A DNA stretch of 64,000 nt from Mucilaginibacter sp. PPCGB 2223 (GTDB taxonomy: Bacteria; Bacteroidota; Bacteroidia; Sphingobacteriales; Sphingobacteriaceae), in NCBI RefSeq assembly GCF_001705515.1, contig NZ_MDJS01000001.1, positions 2,170,001-2,234,000 of the forward strand, written 5' to 3'. Positions 35,618 through 44,593 of the stretch are shown here, piece by piece. The notes under the pieces are model-generated. The model ran no database searches. It saw only the letters and a program-made list of their open reading frames with translations, and was not told the origin of the DNA. Positions within the stretch are counted from its first letter, which is position 1. The number at the start of each line of letters is the position of its first letter. The position numbers and the translations under genes were made by a program.

Positions 35618-35956
35618 TCAGATGTTAATCTTTATCTGACGTTCCATCGGTGTTTCATTTACTATATTCATCCTCATGGAACCATCTTCAAAATATTCAG
35701 GGACTCTTTCCTTTTTAACGCCTTTCATTTGTAACGTTTCATCATCAAACCATCCTATAATTATCTCGTCGTTATCCAATAACCTTATCTCTTTAATTTC
35801 TTTTAGAGGCAAAGTTAAGGGATTAGAAAAATCAAATAGTTTTATTACTGTCGGGCACGCCCAATAACAACCAAGTGTAGCAAGAATTTTCCCCTTAGGA
35901 GATAAATGAAAATTCGTCCAGATAAAGCCGTCTTCACCAGGCGAGTAGCTATTCAT
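35618..35956 (-). CDS. C-terminal half of a protein split by an in-frame stop
   Basis: A 112-residue reading frame that begins with an ATG directly after, and in the same frame as, the stop of the upstream gene (TAA-ATG at 35959-35954). It starts MNSYSPGEDGFIWTNFHLSP and contains LATLGCYWACPTVIKLFDF, which resembles the C-terminal half of a longer propeller-like Bacteroidota protein. No ribosome binding site is apparent. It is therefore more likely a fragment than an independent gene, unless the stop is read through. Confidence 0.55.
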   Translation of the reverse strand: MNSYSPGEDGFIWTNFHLSPKGKILATLGCYWACPTVIKLFDFSNPLTLPLKEIKEIRLLDNDEIIIGWFDDETLQMKGVKKERVPEYFEDGSMRMNIVNETPMERQIKINI

Positions 35957-36295
35957 TTAATTGTTAGTTAAATCAATGACGGTTTGCCCTCCAAAAATAT
36001 CCTCGGCACAAATCAAATACTCAACGTCGGCGGTAGTAACCCAACCATGAAAAAAGAATTCTTCGTTTACAAAGAAATCGAAAATCTTGTCATTTAGTAT
36101 TGTACTATATACTTCGACTTTTGTTAAGCCAACATTAGATCTATTGTTGTTTGTCGAAACAGGTGTAGCTACGGCCTGAAAATGTTCAGATGGTGATATA
36201 AAAGTTTCGGCGTGCTCTGTGTGAACGCAACTATCGCCAATCTCATCCAGAATACCATCACGAATTTTTTGTATATGGTTTACTACCTCTGACAT
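35957..36295 (-). CDS. N-terminal half of a protein split by an in-frame stop
   Basis: A 112-residue frame ending FGGQTVIDLTNN at TAA (35957-35959), immediately continued in frame by the next ORF. Read together they give a 225-codon frame with one interior ochre codon. The DNA is more AT-rich than most neighbours. No domain is recognised in this half. A pseudogene, recent nonsense mutation or sequencing error would all explain it. Confidence 0.55.
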   Translation of the reverse strand: MSEVVNHIQKIRDGILDEIGDSCVHTEHAETFISPSEHFQAVATPVSTNNNRSNVGLTKVEVYSTILNDKIFDFFVNEEFFFHGWVTTADVEYLICAEDIFGGQTVIDLTNN

Positions 36296-36307
36296 ATATA
36301 ATCTTCT

Positions 36308-37069
36308 CTACAACTCAAACTTCAACCCATCATAAGCCAGGTGGATATTGGGCGGTAACTCGAGCGATACATCGGCATGTTTGCCCAGGCGGTGGCTGAT
36401 GTGGGTAAGGTAGGTTTGGTCGGCGCCCATTTCAAGGGCAAATTCAATAGCTTCCTCCAGCGTAAAGTGTGATATATGCTTATCGCGCTGCAGGGCGTTG
36501 ATCACCAAAACTTTGGAGCCTTTAATCTTTAGGCGCTCCTCTTCGGCAATAGTTTTGGCATCGGTGATATAGGTAAAATCGCCTATTCGGAAACCGAGGA
36601 CCGGCAGCTTGTAATGTAAAACTTCAATGGGAATAACAGGCACGCCCTGCACTTCGAAAATACCGTTGCTGATGGTATGCAGGTTTACCTGCGGAATGCC
36701 CGGGTATTTAAACTCCTCGAAGATGTACATAAACTCGCGCTTTAAGGCGGTTTGCACCATTTCGGTAGCGTATACATCGATTGCCGATTGCTGCCTGAAG
36801 TTAAAGGCACGGATATCGTCCATACCTGCGGTATGGTCTTTATGCTGATGGGTAAAGATGAGCGCATCCAGGCGTTTCACCTTTTCGCGCAGCATCTGTT
36901 GCCTGAAATCGGGGCCCGAATCGATCACAAATACCTTACCATCTATCTCCACCATGACCGATGAACGCAGGCGCTTGTCCTTCGGGTCGGCCGAAGTACA
37001 AACCTCGCAATCGCAGGCGATGACGGGTACGCCCTGCGATGTACCGGTTCCTAAGATGGTAATGGTCAC
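36308..37069 (-). CDS. MBL fold metallo-hydrolase (PhnP-like)
   Basis: A 253-residue metallo-beta-lactamase-fold protein starting with GTG as MTITILGTGTSQGVPVIACDC, with cysteines in the CDCEVC motif at about 19-24, FTHQHKDHTAGMDDIR as the HxHxDH metal site, and IDSGPDFRQQ. These are typical of PhnP-type cyclic phosphodiesterases. The start overlaps the stop of the upstream small gene as GTGA. Confidence 0.88.
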   Translation of the reverse strand: MTITILGTGTSQGVPVIACDCEVCTSADPKDKRLRSSVMVEIDGKVFVIDSGPDFRQQMLREKVKRLDALIFTHQHKDHTAGMDDIRAFNFRQQSAIDVYATEMVQTALKREFMYIFEEFKYPGIPQVNLHTISNGIFEVQGVPVIPIEVLHYKLPVLGFRIGDFTYITDAKTIAEEERLKIKGSKVLVINALQRDKHISHFTLEEAIEFALEMGADQTYLTHISHRLGKHADVSLELPPNIHLAYDGLKFEL

Positions 37070-37338
37070 AGTTGCAATCGGGTTTGGGTTATCTGATGTA
37101 AAAATATGATCTGCTTTTCGTCAAGCAACTTATGATCGATCTCCAGTTCGAGCAATAACTCAACAACCGAATGTATCTTGCTCTCGAGGTTCGAAAACTT
37201 GTTCACCACCACTATCCGGCTGTTTTGCAGCACACAGGCACCTGTTTTAAAGTTCCCTTTCTCGTACCTTATCTTATAACCTGCCGCTTTGAGCAGGTTT
37301 TCGAGCTTTTCGAGGGTATGCTGGGTGAAGGTTAACAT
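37066..37338 (-). CDS. Small hypothetical protein upstream of the MBL hydrolase
   Basis: A 90-residue protein from the ATG at 37338 (an upstream in-frame extension to 37413 runs into a palindromic repeat). It starts MLTFTQHTLEKLENLLKAAG and ends with a helical segment. It overlaps the MBL gene by four bases, implying coupled expression. Function unknown. Confidence 0.7.
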   Translation of the reverse strand: MLTFTQHTLEKLENLLKAAGYKIRYEKGNFKTGACVLQNSRIVVVNKFSNLESKIHSVVELLLELEIDHKLLDEKQIIFLHQITQTRLQL

Positions 37339-37340
37339 TG

Positions 37341-37430
37341 GTATTGTGATGTGCGTATTGCGTATTGAGATTTCTGAAAGCGAAATATACAAAAATGGTA
37401 TCGCACTACGCAATACGCATTACTCAATAC
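37341..37430. repeat. Intergenic imperfect inverted repeat
   Basis: Left arm 37341-37370 of repeated GTATTG words and right arm 37401-37430, whose complement matches it at about 24 of 30 positions. It sits between the LolA-like gene and the small hypothetical gene on the same strand and could be a processing or terminator stem. Same architecture as other gaps here. Confidence 0.7.
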
Positions 37431-38104
37431 TACCGCAGGTCAACCACTTCCACACCCGGGTGCGCTTTTACATCGAATGCAAAAACGGCATCAGGCACGT
37501 TTACATTCGGGGTAAAGGTTTGCATGGTATAGGTATATTTATTACCGTTCTTATCGAAGATCAGCGCGCTGTATATCTGTTTTTTGGCTTTATCGATCAT
37601 CAGGCGAACCTTGAAGAAGGTTTTCTTGGCATCGGTCGGCGTCATGTCGATGGTTTCATAAGTTATACCACCCTGCTTTACCTCGCCGGTATAGATATAA
37701 TTAAAACCTTTTTCGTAGATGGTAAAAATGTGCGCCGGGTTTAAGGCATCCTCATTGGTGGTCACATCATTTACCTGCACTTCGTTATCTTTTTTCAGGT
37801 AGGTCCACTGTTGTTTGCCATCGCTAATCAGCTCCTGGGCAATAGCCGGGGTTTTACCCTTGGTATACAGCGTCACTTTAAACTTGTTAGCCTTTGATTT
37901 GGCGATGAGGGTACCGGTCTGCGTTTCCTTCAGGTTAGCCTGCGGGCTCTCCAAAGTGTACATAAAGTTTGTTTTTACCACATCGTACGTTTTGTACTTT
38001 TTACTTACTTCGGCCAAAATCGCTTTAGCCTGCGCATCCTTCTGGGCATAAACCTGCATAGCAGCGCCCAGCATCATTAAAACATATATTGCTATTCTTT
38101 TCAT
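37430..38104 (-). CDS. LolA-like outer membrane lipoprotein carrier protein
   Basis: A 224-residue periplasmic protein with a signal peptide (about 1-20, ending VYAQ). It follows ftsK by 17 bases, the usual ftsK-lolA neighbourhood of Bacteroidota. Beta-rich pattern with FMYTLESPQANLKE, IAQELISDGKQQWTYLKKDNE and YALIFDKNGNKYTYTMQTF-type segments fits the LolA fold that ferries lipoproteins across the periplasm. Confidence 0.85.
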   Translation of the reverse strand: MKRIAIYVLMMLGAAMQVYAQKDAQAKAILAEVSKKYKTYDVVKTNFMYTLESPQANLKETQTGTLIAKSKANKFKVTLYTKGKTPAIAQELISDGKQQWTYLKKDNEVQVNDVTTNEDALNPAHIFTIYEKGFNYIYTGEVKQGGITYETIDMTPTDAKKTFFKVRLMIDKAKKQIYSALIFDKNGNKYTYTMQTFTPNVNVPDAVFAFDVKAHPGVEVVDLR

Positions 38105-38121
38105 AAATTCTTTATCCTCTG

Positions 38122-40689
38122 CTACTCATCCATATTGCTCAAAAACTGCTCCAAAGCATAGTCATCAGGTATTAAAACTTCGCGCGCCTTGCTGCCCTCA
38201 AAAGGGCCGACGATACCCGCAGCCTCAAGCTGATCGATAATACGCCCGGCGCGGTTATAACCCAACTTCAGCTTACGCTGAATGAGCGACGTAGAGCCCT
38301 GCTGGTGCATTACAATTAAACGCGCCGCTTCTTCGAACATCGGATCGCGGTCGCTTGGGTCAAAATCTTTCGGGCCGGAGCTTTCGCCTTCGCCTACGTA
38401 TTCAGGCAACGCGTAAGCTTCGGAGTACCCGCGCTGCCCGCCGATGAAATCGGAGATCTTATCCACTTCGGGCGTATCTACAAAGGCGCACTGCAAACGG
38501 ATCAGGTCGTTACCGGTTGATAACAACATATCGCCACGACCGATCAGCTGATCTGCACCACCCGAATCGAGGATGGTGCGCGAGTCGATCTTGGACTGTA
38601 CCCTGAACGCGATACGCGCCGGGAAGTTAGCCTTGATCGTACCCGTAATGATATTTACCGACGGCCTTTGCGTTGCGATGATCAGGTGGATACCAATAGC
38701 ACGGGCCAGCTGGGCCAAACGCGCGATAGGTGTTTCTACCTCTTTACCGGCGGTCATCATCAGGTCGGCAAATTCGTCTACAATTAATACGATGAACGGC
38801 AGGTAACGGTGGCCTTCGGTAGGTAAAAGTTTACGGTTAACAAATTTGGCATTGTATTCTTTCAGGTTACGTACCTGCGCATCTTTCAGCAAATCGTAAC
38901 GGGCATCCATCTCGATACACAGCGAGTTGAGCGTGTTGATCACCTTTTTGGTATCAGTAATGATGGCGTCGGCCTCGTCGGGCAATTTGGCTAAAAAGTG
39001 GCGTTCGATTTTGCGGAACAGGGTGAGCTCTACCTTTTTAGGATCGACGAGCACAAACTTCAGCTCGGCCGGGTGTTTTTTGTAGAGCAGCGATACCAGC
39101 AAGGCATTGATACCAACCGATTTACCCTGACCGGTTGCACCCGCCATTAATAAGTGGGGCATTTTGGCCAGGTCGGCAATGAACACTTCGTTGCTGATGG
39201 TTTTACCCAAAGCAACCGGCAGGTCCATGGTAGTATTTTTAAACTTATCGCTTTCGAGCACCGATTTCATCGATACCATTTCGGGATTCTGATTGGGCAC
39301 CTCGATGCCGATAGTACCCTTACCAGGCATCGGCGCAATGATACGGATACCCAGTGCGGCTAAGCTCAGCGCGATATCGTCTTCCAGGTTTTTAATCTTG
39401 GAGATACGCACACCCGGCGCCGGAATGATCTCGTAAAGAGTAACCGTCGGGCCGATGGTTGCCTTGATCTTATCGATCTCGATATTATAATGGTTGAGCG
39501 TCTCAACGATCTTATTCTTATTGGCTTCCAGTTCCTCGGAGTTAACGGATATTTTGTTCGAGCCGTAATTCTCCAGCAAATCCAGAGGGGGAAATTTGTA
39601 AGAAGAAAGATCAAGCCTCGGATCGAAAGCACCGAATTGCTCCACCAGGTCGTCGCTGGTTACTTTATCTTCTTTTTCGATGCTTAGTTCAGGCTGCGGG
39701 CGCTCTTCATCAACAGTTAACGGGATATCGGTATCGGCACTTGGCGACGGCGTTAAAACCACCGGTTTATGAAAAGTATTAACCGGCAATGGCAGGTCGG
39801 CCTCAGGTTCTTCTTCAGGCTCGGTGTAAGTCAGTTCAGGCTCTCTTGATTTATTGATCTCGATATTCTGCTGCATGCGCGGCCTTTCTGCAGGTTCGCT
39901 ATCTTCGGCTGCCTCTTCCGAAAACCTCCCTTCAAACGGATCGAAAACCGTATTGGTCAATATGGCATCGCCGGCCGGCTCAAGCTCTTTCTTTTTACGC
40001 TGGGGGAGCTTAAAGTCGATATTATAAACAATGATGAGAAAAGTAATAGCGGCGAAAACCACCAGGCCGGCCGTACCAGCCTCGCCTATCTGTGCATCTA
40101 AAAGCCGATTGCTCCAGTAGCCAAACTCTCCCTCGAGGTAATGTGGGTACTCGGTAACCAGGCCATGAACAAAACCTATCGCAACCGAAAAAAAGATGAT
40201 AGCGAAAACCGCATAAGCCAATGTTTTATTAAGGGGGAACAATCGCACCTTGAATAAAAAGCGGTAGCCGATAATAAAGAAAACCACGACAAAAATAAAC
40301 GAAGCAACGCCGAACCATTCGTAGATAAATTGATTCGACAACAACGCGCCAAGCTTACCGGCTGTATTAACCACTACCGGGTTTTTTACACCATTCTCGA
40401 TCAGTTCCTGCTGGGTTTTGAAGAGGTTGTGCCAGCCGCCGTTGGCTTTTGATACATAGCTCTGGTCTTCCTGCCAGGTAAACAGGTACGAGGTAAAGGC
40501 CACCAGGAAATAAACAGAGATCAGCAGGAAGAACGCGCCGGCAACCTTGATAAAGCGGCCATCCTTTAAATCGAAAGACGGAAGCTTCTCTACCTTCTGC
40601 TTTGCGGCTTTTTCGGTCTTTGAAGAAGTATTTGGCTTATTATCGTCCTTAAAGCTATTTGATTTAAACTGATTTCCTTTTACCGGCAT
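38122..40689 (-). CDS. ftsK: DNA translocase FtsK
   Basis: A 855-residue septal DNA pump from the ATG at 40689 (a TTG four codons upstream is the alternative). Four membrane segments lie in the first 230 residues, followed by an acidic, proline-rich linker (about 235-370), then the RecA-like motor with Walker A AGATGQGKSVGINALL and Walker B IVLIVDEFADLMM. The C-terminal gamma winged helix (LIQRKLKLGYNRAGRIIDQLE) reads KOPS-type sequences. It heads the operon with lolA and is divergent from an ankyrin gene. Confidence 0.96.
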   Translation of the reverse strand: MPVKGNQFKSNSFKDDNKPNTSSKTEKAAKQKVEKLPSFDLKDGRFIKVAGAFFLLISVYFLVAFTSYLFTWQEDQSYVSKANGGWHNLFKTQQELIENGVKNPVVVNTAGKLGALLSNQFIYEWFGVASFIFVVVFFIIGYRFLFKVRLFPLNKTLAYAVFAIIFFSVAIGFVHGLVTEYPHYLEGEFGYWSNRLLDAQIGEAGTAGLVVFAAITFLIIVYNIDFKLPQRKKKELEPAGDAILTNTVFDPFEGRFSEEAAEDSEPAERPRMQQNIEINKSREPELTYTEPEEEPEADLPLPVNTFHKPVVLTPSPSADTDIPLTVDEERPQPELSIEKEDKVTSDDLVEQFGAFDPRLDLSSYKFPPLDLLENYGSNKISVNSEELEANKNKIVETLNHYNIEIDKIKATIGPTVTLYEIIPAPGVRISKIKNLEDDIALSLAALGIRIIAPMPGKGTIGIEVPNQNPEMVSMKSVLESDKFKNTTMDLPVALGKTISNEVFIADLAKMPHLLMAGATGQGKSVGINALLVSLLYKKHPAELKFVLVDPKKVELTLFRKIERHFLAKLPDEADAIITDTKKVINTLNSLCIEMDARYDLLKDAQVRNLKEYNAKFVNRKLLPTEGHRYLPFIVLIVDEFADLMMTAGKEVETPIARLAQLARAIGIHLIIATQRPSVNIITGTIKANFPARIAFRVQSKIDSRTILDSGGADQLIGRGDMLLSTGNDLIRLQCAFVDTPEVDKISDFIGGQRGYSEAYALPEYVGEGESSGPKDFDPSDRDPMFEEAARLIVMHQQGSTSLIQRKLKLGYNRAGRIIDQLEAAGIVGPFEGSKAREVLIPDDYALEQFLSNMDE

Positions 40690-40714
40690 TCTATATTTCA
40701 ATGGCGTTCAACCG

Positions 40715-40722
40715 CAAATATA
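40715..40722 (-). promoter_or_regulatory. Candidate -7 box for ftsK
   Basis: CAAATATA on the plus strand reads TATATTTG on the minus strand, an exact TAnnTTTG match 26 bases before the ftsK ATG. A TTG lies about 16 bases further upstream (40739-40741), shorter than the usual spacer. The ankyrin promoter lies on the other strand close by. Confidence 0.45.
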
Positions 40723-40745
40723 AAGTTAATAGATAAAACAACTTG

Positions 40746-40777
40746 TTTGTATCCATTTTTAATTTTTAGTATACTTG
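40746..40777 (+). promoter_or_regulatory. Candidate promoter of the ankyrin gene
   Basis: TTTG at 40746-40749, a 20-base spacer and TATACTTG (40770-40777), one mismatch from TAnnTTTG. The ankyrin ATG is at 40785, so the leader would be very short. Confidence 0.45.
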
Positions 40778-40784
40778 ATTTGAA

Positions 40785-41435
40785 ATGGGCCCCGATAAAC
40801 TTGAGTACTACATACAAACAGCCGATGTAAAAAGCCTTGGCGAACTATTGGAACAGGACAGGAAGCTGGCTACAGCCAATACCAGCCACAATGTTTCACC
40901 ACTGATGCTGGCCTGTTATTATAAAAAACCGGCTGTCGTGTCGCTTTTATTGAATTACGTTCATGATATCAACCTGTTCGAGGCTTGTGCCGCCGGTAAG
41001 TTTGATGTAGTGGCCCACCTGGTCTATAATCATCCCGAAATGGTGAACGGGTTTTCGCCCGATGGTTTTACCCCACTGGGCCTGGCCTGTTACTTCGGGC
41101 ACCCGCAGATCGCCAGCTTTTTGGTTTTAAAAGGCGCCGATGTAAATATCCCTTCTGATAATGGCTTCAGCGTCTACCCGATACACTCATCTGTGGCAGC
41201 CAACCAGACCGAAATTACGGCCATGCTGCTCGATCATGGGGCACAGGTCAATGTAAAACAAAAATCGGGGGTTACGCCTTTGCATTCCGCAGCGCAGAAT
41301 GGCAACCTTGAGCTGCTCATCATGCTGCTGGAGCATGGGGCGCAGGTAAACAGCCGTATGGAAGGGGGTAAATTACCAGCCGACCTTGCGGCCGAAAAAG
41401 GGTTTGATGATATCGCTGCGATATTGTCGGATTAG
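40785..41435 (+). CDS. Ankyrin repeat protein
   Basis: A 216-residue protein of about six ankyrin repeats with the usual G-TPLHxA and A...LLxxGAxVN patterns (NVSPLMLACYYKKPAVVSLL, TPLGLACYFGHPQIASFL, TPLHSAAQNGNLELLIMLL). No signal peptide, so likely a cytoplasmic protein-binding scaffold. Partner unknown. Confidence 0.92.
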   Translation: MGPDKLEYYIQTADVKSLGELLEQDRKLATANTSHNVSPLMLACYYKKPAVVSLLLNYVHDINLFEACAAGKFDVVAHLVYNHPEMVNGFSPDGFTPLGLACYFGHPQIASFLVLKGADVNIPSDNGFSVYPIHSSVAANQTEITAMLLDHGAQVNVKQKSGVTPLHSAAQNGNLELLIMLLEHGAQVNSRMEGGKLPADLAAEKGFDDIAAILSD

Positions 41436-41575
41436 GGGGTGGATTAGTATAATGAAGAAGTATCATTTAAAGTGAGCTATAATGATGCGGTTATTCCATC
41501 ATTCAGTCAATCAATCCTTCAATCATTATTATTTGGGCGTTGCCTGCGGCCGGGTTATCCCTAACGCAAACTTTT

Positions 41576-42343
41576 TTACTTCAAGCCACAATACGCAAGC
41601 AAGTCACCCATTCCCTTACCTTCAGCATCAGCTTTTACAGCCAGTTCTTCCGCCACTGCGCCTTGCCTGTTCAGCCAAAATGTGGTGTAGCCGAACTGTT
41701 TGCCGCCGGCCATATCCCATCCCGCAAAGGGTACAAACAGCATATCGCGTTTGCTGAGTTTAAAACCATCTATAGCCATTTGATATGCTCGCGGGTCGGG
41801 TTTAAATTTTTTGACCTTATCGGTGCTCAGCACCTGGTCGAAAACGCCTTGCAGGTTGCTGTTTTCGATGCCCTTCTGCATCATTACATCCGTAAAATTG
41901 GAGAGCAGCGCCAGTTTGATGCCGGCATTTTTTAGTATTTTTAAAGCACCGGCAACATCGGGCCAGGCCCTCAGGTTAAGGTAAGCCTGCATCAGTTGCT
42001 GCTTTTTCTGTTCGTCCGGATCGATCTTCAACGTTTTTGTCGCGAAGACCAATGCATCCCGGGTAACCGTAAAAAAATCGGTATAGGCGCCTAACTGGTT
42101 GCGCAGCCACGTGTATTCGAATTGTTTGGTGCGCCACAGGTCTGTCAATTGTGTGCCGTGTTCGGGGTACATATCCTGCGCCATTTTAAAAACCGGGCGC
42201 GGGTCGAAGATGGCCAGGCCATCAAAAGCGATGGCTTTGAATGATGGTTTTTGTGTGGTTAAAATATCCAACGGCCTGGTTAATAGCGAGGCGCCCAGCA
42301 TGGTGCCGGCCATACCGATAAATTCTGATCTGCCGATATCCAT
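41576..42343 (-). CDS. HAD-superfamily hydrolase, haloacid dehalogenase type II-like
   Basis: A 255-residue protein. The nucleophile Asp lies in AIAFDGLAIFD, motif II is LALLSNFTD and motif III the lysine of KKFKPDPRAYQMA; motif IV is VPFAGWDMAGG. An N-terminal extension of about 35 residues, with MAGTMLGASLLTRP, looks like a weak export or membrane signal, unusual for this family. The substrate, halogenated or phosphorylated, is not clear. Confidence 0.82.
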   Translation of the reverse strand: MDIGRSEFIGMAGTMLGASLLTRPLDILTTQKPSFKAIAFDGLAIFDPRPVFKMAQDMYPEHGTQLTDLWRTKQFEYTWLRNQLGAYTDFFTVTRDALVFATKTLKIDPDEQKKQQLMQAYLNLRAWPDVAGALKILKNAGIKLALLSNFTDVMMQKGIENSNLQGVFDQVLSTDKVKKFKPDPRAYQMAIDGFKLSKRDMLFVPFAGWDMAGGKQFGYTTFWLNRQGAVAEELAVKADAEGKGMGDLLAYCGLK

Positions 42344-42370
42344 TTTTAATTTTTGAAGACCGCCACTAAG

Positions 42371-43438
42371 TTAAATATGCTTGGCGTACAAACCCTGGTC
42401 GGTACCCAGGAAAAGTATTCCGCCTGATTCGAGGATAGCGTGTGCATGGACGCCTTCTAAAAACTGCTGGCCGTTTGCCCACGATGAGCCAATAGCTATG
42501 TTTTTATCCCGTTGCTGAATAGTGGTGCCATTTTCACTATCGATGAAAGAGAAAACCACTGTGAAAGTGTAATTTTTTGTGGTGCCGCTATACAGATCCT
42601 TGTAATTAAGCGCTTGCACAGTATAGAGATCGGCAGTATCATAATCCCAACTCAAACCGTTGTTACTGCTACGGATGATTTTCCCTTCAGATGTAACGGC
42701 ATACAAAACGCCATTATCGATAATCATTTTCTGAATATATGAGCCCCAATGAGGCAGCAGGGTTTCGGTCCACCGGCTATTGGCAAAATCGTAATAATAA
42801 AAAGTACCGTTAACACCGCCCGCAGCAACCAGCGTGTTGTTTGAGCTTAATAATTTAAAAACATTATACGAGGTAAAGTTCTGCGGCAGGTTATTGTTAA
42901 ATGCCGACCAGTTGCCAGTTGCCTGGTTTAAAGCATAAACCCCATTACCCTCGGTGGCTGCGTATAAAAGGTTATCCTTAACCGCGAATGATGTGACAGG
43001 ATAACCTACCAGGAAACCATAGGTATTATAATCCCGGAAACCAGACACATAATTACTCCAGGTGCGGCCGCCATCATTGCTGCTGAATATGCCGTTGTTG
43101 TTTGTACCCAGATAAATCTGCCCGTTAAAAACCCGGATAGCGCTAATGGATACATCGGGCGCACCTACTTTTACCGATGCCCACGTCGCACCTCCGTTAA
43201 CACTTGTATACAACGTATTACTGTTTGACGCAGCGTACAGGGTATGGTTAAACTCTTCCAGTACGGTTATAGTATCGTTAAGAACGGTTAACCTTGTCCA
43301 GTTCGGGCCGGGATCGGGCAACTGGCCCGCAACCGGCGCCGGGGTATCTTTCGTCCCGGTTTTGTGGCAGGATGCCAGGCACAGCGCAACTGCAACCAGG
43401 CAAACTCCTGAAATTATTTTCTTTATAAATACTAACAT
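42371..43438 (-). CDS. BNR-type propeller lipoprotein, copy 3 of the tandem array
   Basis: A 355-residue lipoprotein: signal ending LCLASCHKTG (Cys about 24). Aspartate-box-like blades such as TSVNGGATW, SSNDGGRTW and SSNNGLSWDYD mark a BNR/sialidase-like beta propeller. The C-terminal part ILFLGTDQGLYAKH matches the ends of the two upstream paralogues. Possible ligand is extracellular or surface glycan, but a catalytic role is not supported. The genes are spaced by about 30-75 bases and probably form one operon. Confidence 0.82.
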   Translation of the reverse strand: MLVFIKKIISGVCLVAVALCLASCHKTGTKDTPAPVAGQLPDPGPNWTRLTVLNDTITVLEEFNHTLYAASNSNTLYTSVNGGATWASVKVGAPDVSISAIRVFNGQIYLGTNNNGIFSSNDGGRTWSNYVSGFRDYNTYGFLVGYPVTSFAVKDNLLYAATEGNGVYALNQATGNWSAFNNNLPQNFTSYNVFKLLSSNNTLVAAGGVNGTFYYYDFANSRWTETLLPHWGSYIQKMIIDNGVLYAVTSEGKIIRSSNNGLSWDYDTADLYTVQALNYKDLYSGTTKNYTFTVVFSFIDSENGTTIQQRDKNIAIGSSWANGQQFLEGVHAHAILESGGILFLGTDQGLYAKHI

Positions 43439-43467
43439 ACTACATCATCGGTTTTTACAGCGCCAAA

Positions 43468-44517
43468 TTAGTGTGCTTTTTTATAATACAAGCCGTTGTC
43501 TGTCGCCAAAAACAATACGTCTGTCAACGCAGTGAGCCCATGGCCATATAAGCCCGGCAGAAACTCTTCACCGTTGGCCCAGGTCGTGCCCAAAACTGCA
43601 TTCTGATCGCGGCTCTGCAGCCAGATACCTTTCGTACCTTGCTGCTGATCAATGATCGAATACATTTTGTTATTACCCACGTACATCCCACACATCAGAA
43701 ACTTATCGTCAGAGGTATCGGCTTTCAGGCCGACGGTATCAAAATTCATGGTCAGGCCGGCATCGTCGCTGCGCAAAATGGTTTCATGGTCATTATTGCC
43801 GACATAGATCTGAGCCAGAATGCTGGCCGGGGTGTTGATCATATCGATCACCAGGTTAGGGAACGGTGTGTTTTTATACCTGGTTTTGGTTATATCAACA
43901 TATTGCTTTGTTTGCCACAATTGCTGCGTTTGATCGTAAGCGGCAAAAAAATCGGTGGTACCCGCAACAAAATAATTATTAGCCACCAAAACTTTTGATG
44001 CACGAACCGCATTGGTCAAGCCGTTTTGGAAAGGAGCCCATTGCCCCGTGGCATTCAGCTTTAGGAGCCCCTGGCCCGAATTATCGATGGCAGCTGCATA
44101 CAAACTGTTGTTCCACACAGCAAATGAGTTTACGGTCATGGTATTATTACCGGCCCCGATCCATGTTTTACCATTATCGCTGCTCGAGTAAATTTCATAG
44201 TCGGTGCCTACAAACAATTTATTTTGATATACGATGAGCGAGAATATCAGTTTGCCCGAGGATACCGGGGCGGTAGCTGTCCAGGTGATGCCATTATCGG
44301 CGCTCTCGTATATCCTGTCGGATGTGGACGAAGCCACGTAAACCACATTATTAAATACCCCAAGGGCCGTGAAGTTATCGGCAGGCAGGTTAGTTACCCT
44401 TGCCCATTGCAATGTGGGGCCAATAGACTGCACAGTTATTGGCGTTTTATGGCAGGCCGTCAGCCCTATCCCGGCAATAAAAAAACAAATGAAAAATTTT
44501 AAAGCTCTTTTATTCAT
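43468..44517 (-). CDS. BNR-type propeller lipoprotein, copy 2 of the tandem array
   Basis: A 349-residue paralogue of the neighbours at 42371 and 44594. The lipobox is GLTACHKTPI (Cys about 21). It shows ESADNGITW, SSDNGKTW and DDAGLTM blades, and the end VLFLATDNGLYYKK shared with the others. The three differ mainly in loop residues, which suggests duplication and divergence under selection for different ligands. Confidence 0.82.
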   Translation of the reverse strand: MNKRALKFFICFFIAGIGLTACHKTPITVQSIGPTLQWARVTNLPADNFTALGVFNNVVYVASSTSDRIYESADNGITWTATAPVSSGKLIFSLIVYQNKLFVGTDYEIYSSSDNGKTWIGAGNNTMTVNSFAVWNNSLYAAAIDNSGQGLLKLNATGQWAPFQNGLTNAVRASKVLVANNYFVAGTTDFFAAYDQTQQLWQTKQYVDITKTRYKNTPFPNLVIDMINTPASILAQIYVGNNDHETILRSDDAGLTMNFDTVGLKADTSDDKFLMCGMYVGNNKMYSIIDQQQGTKGIWLQSRDQNAVLGTTWANGEEFLPGLYGHGLTALTDVLFLATDNGLYYKKAH

Positions 44518-44593
44518 ATCTTTTTAATTAGTAATCGGCTTTATATTTATCGGTATGGGTCACTATTAATTAAGTGTTAAAAATGCCGTTAAC

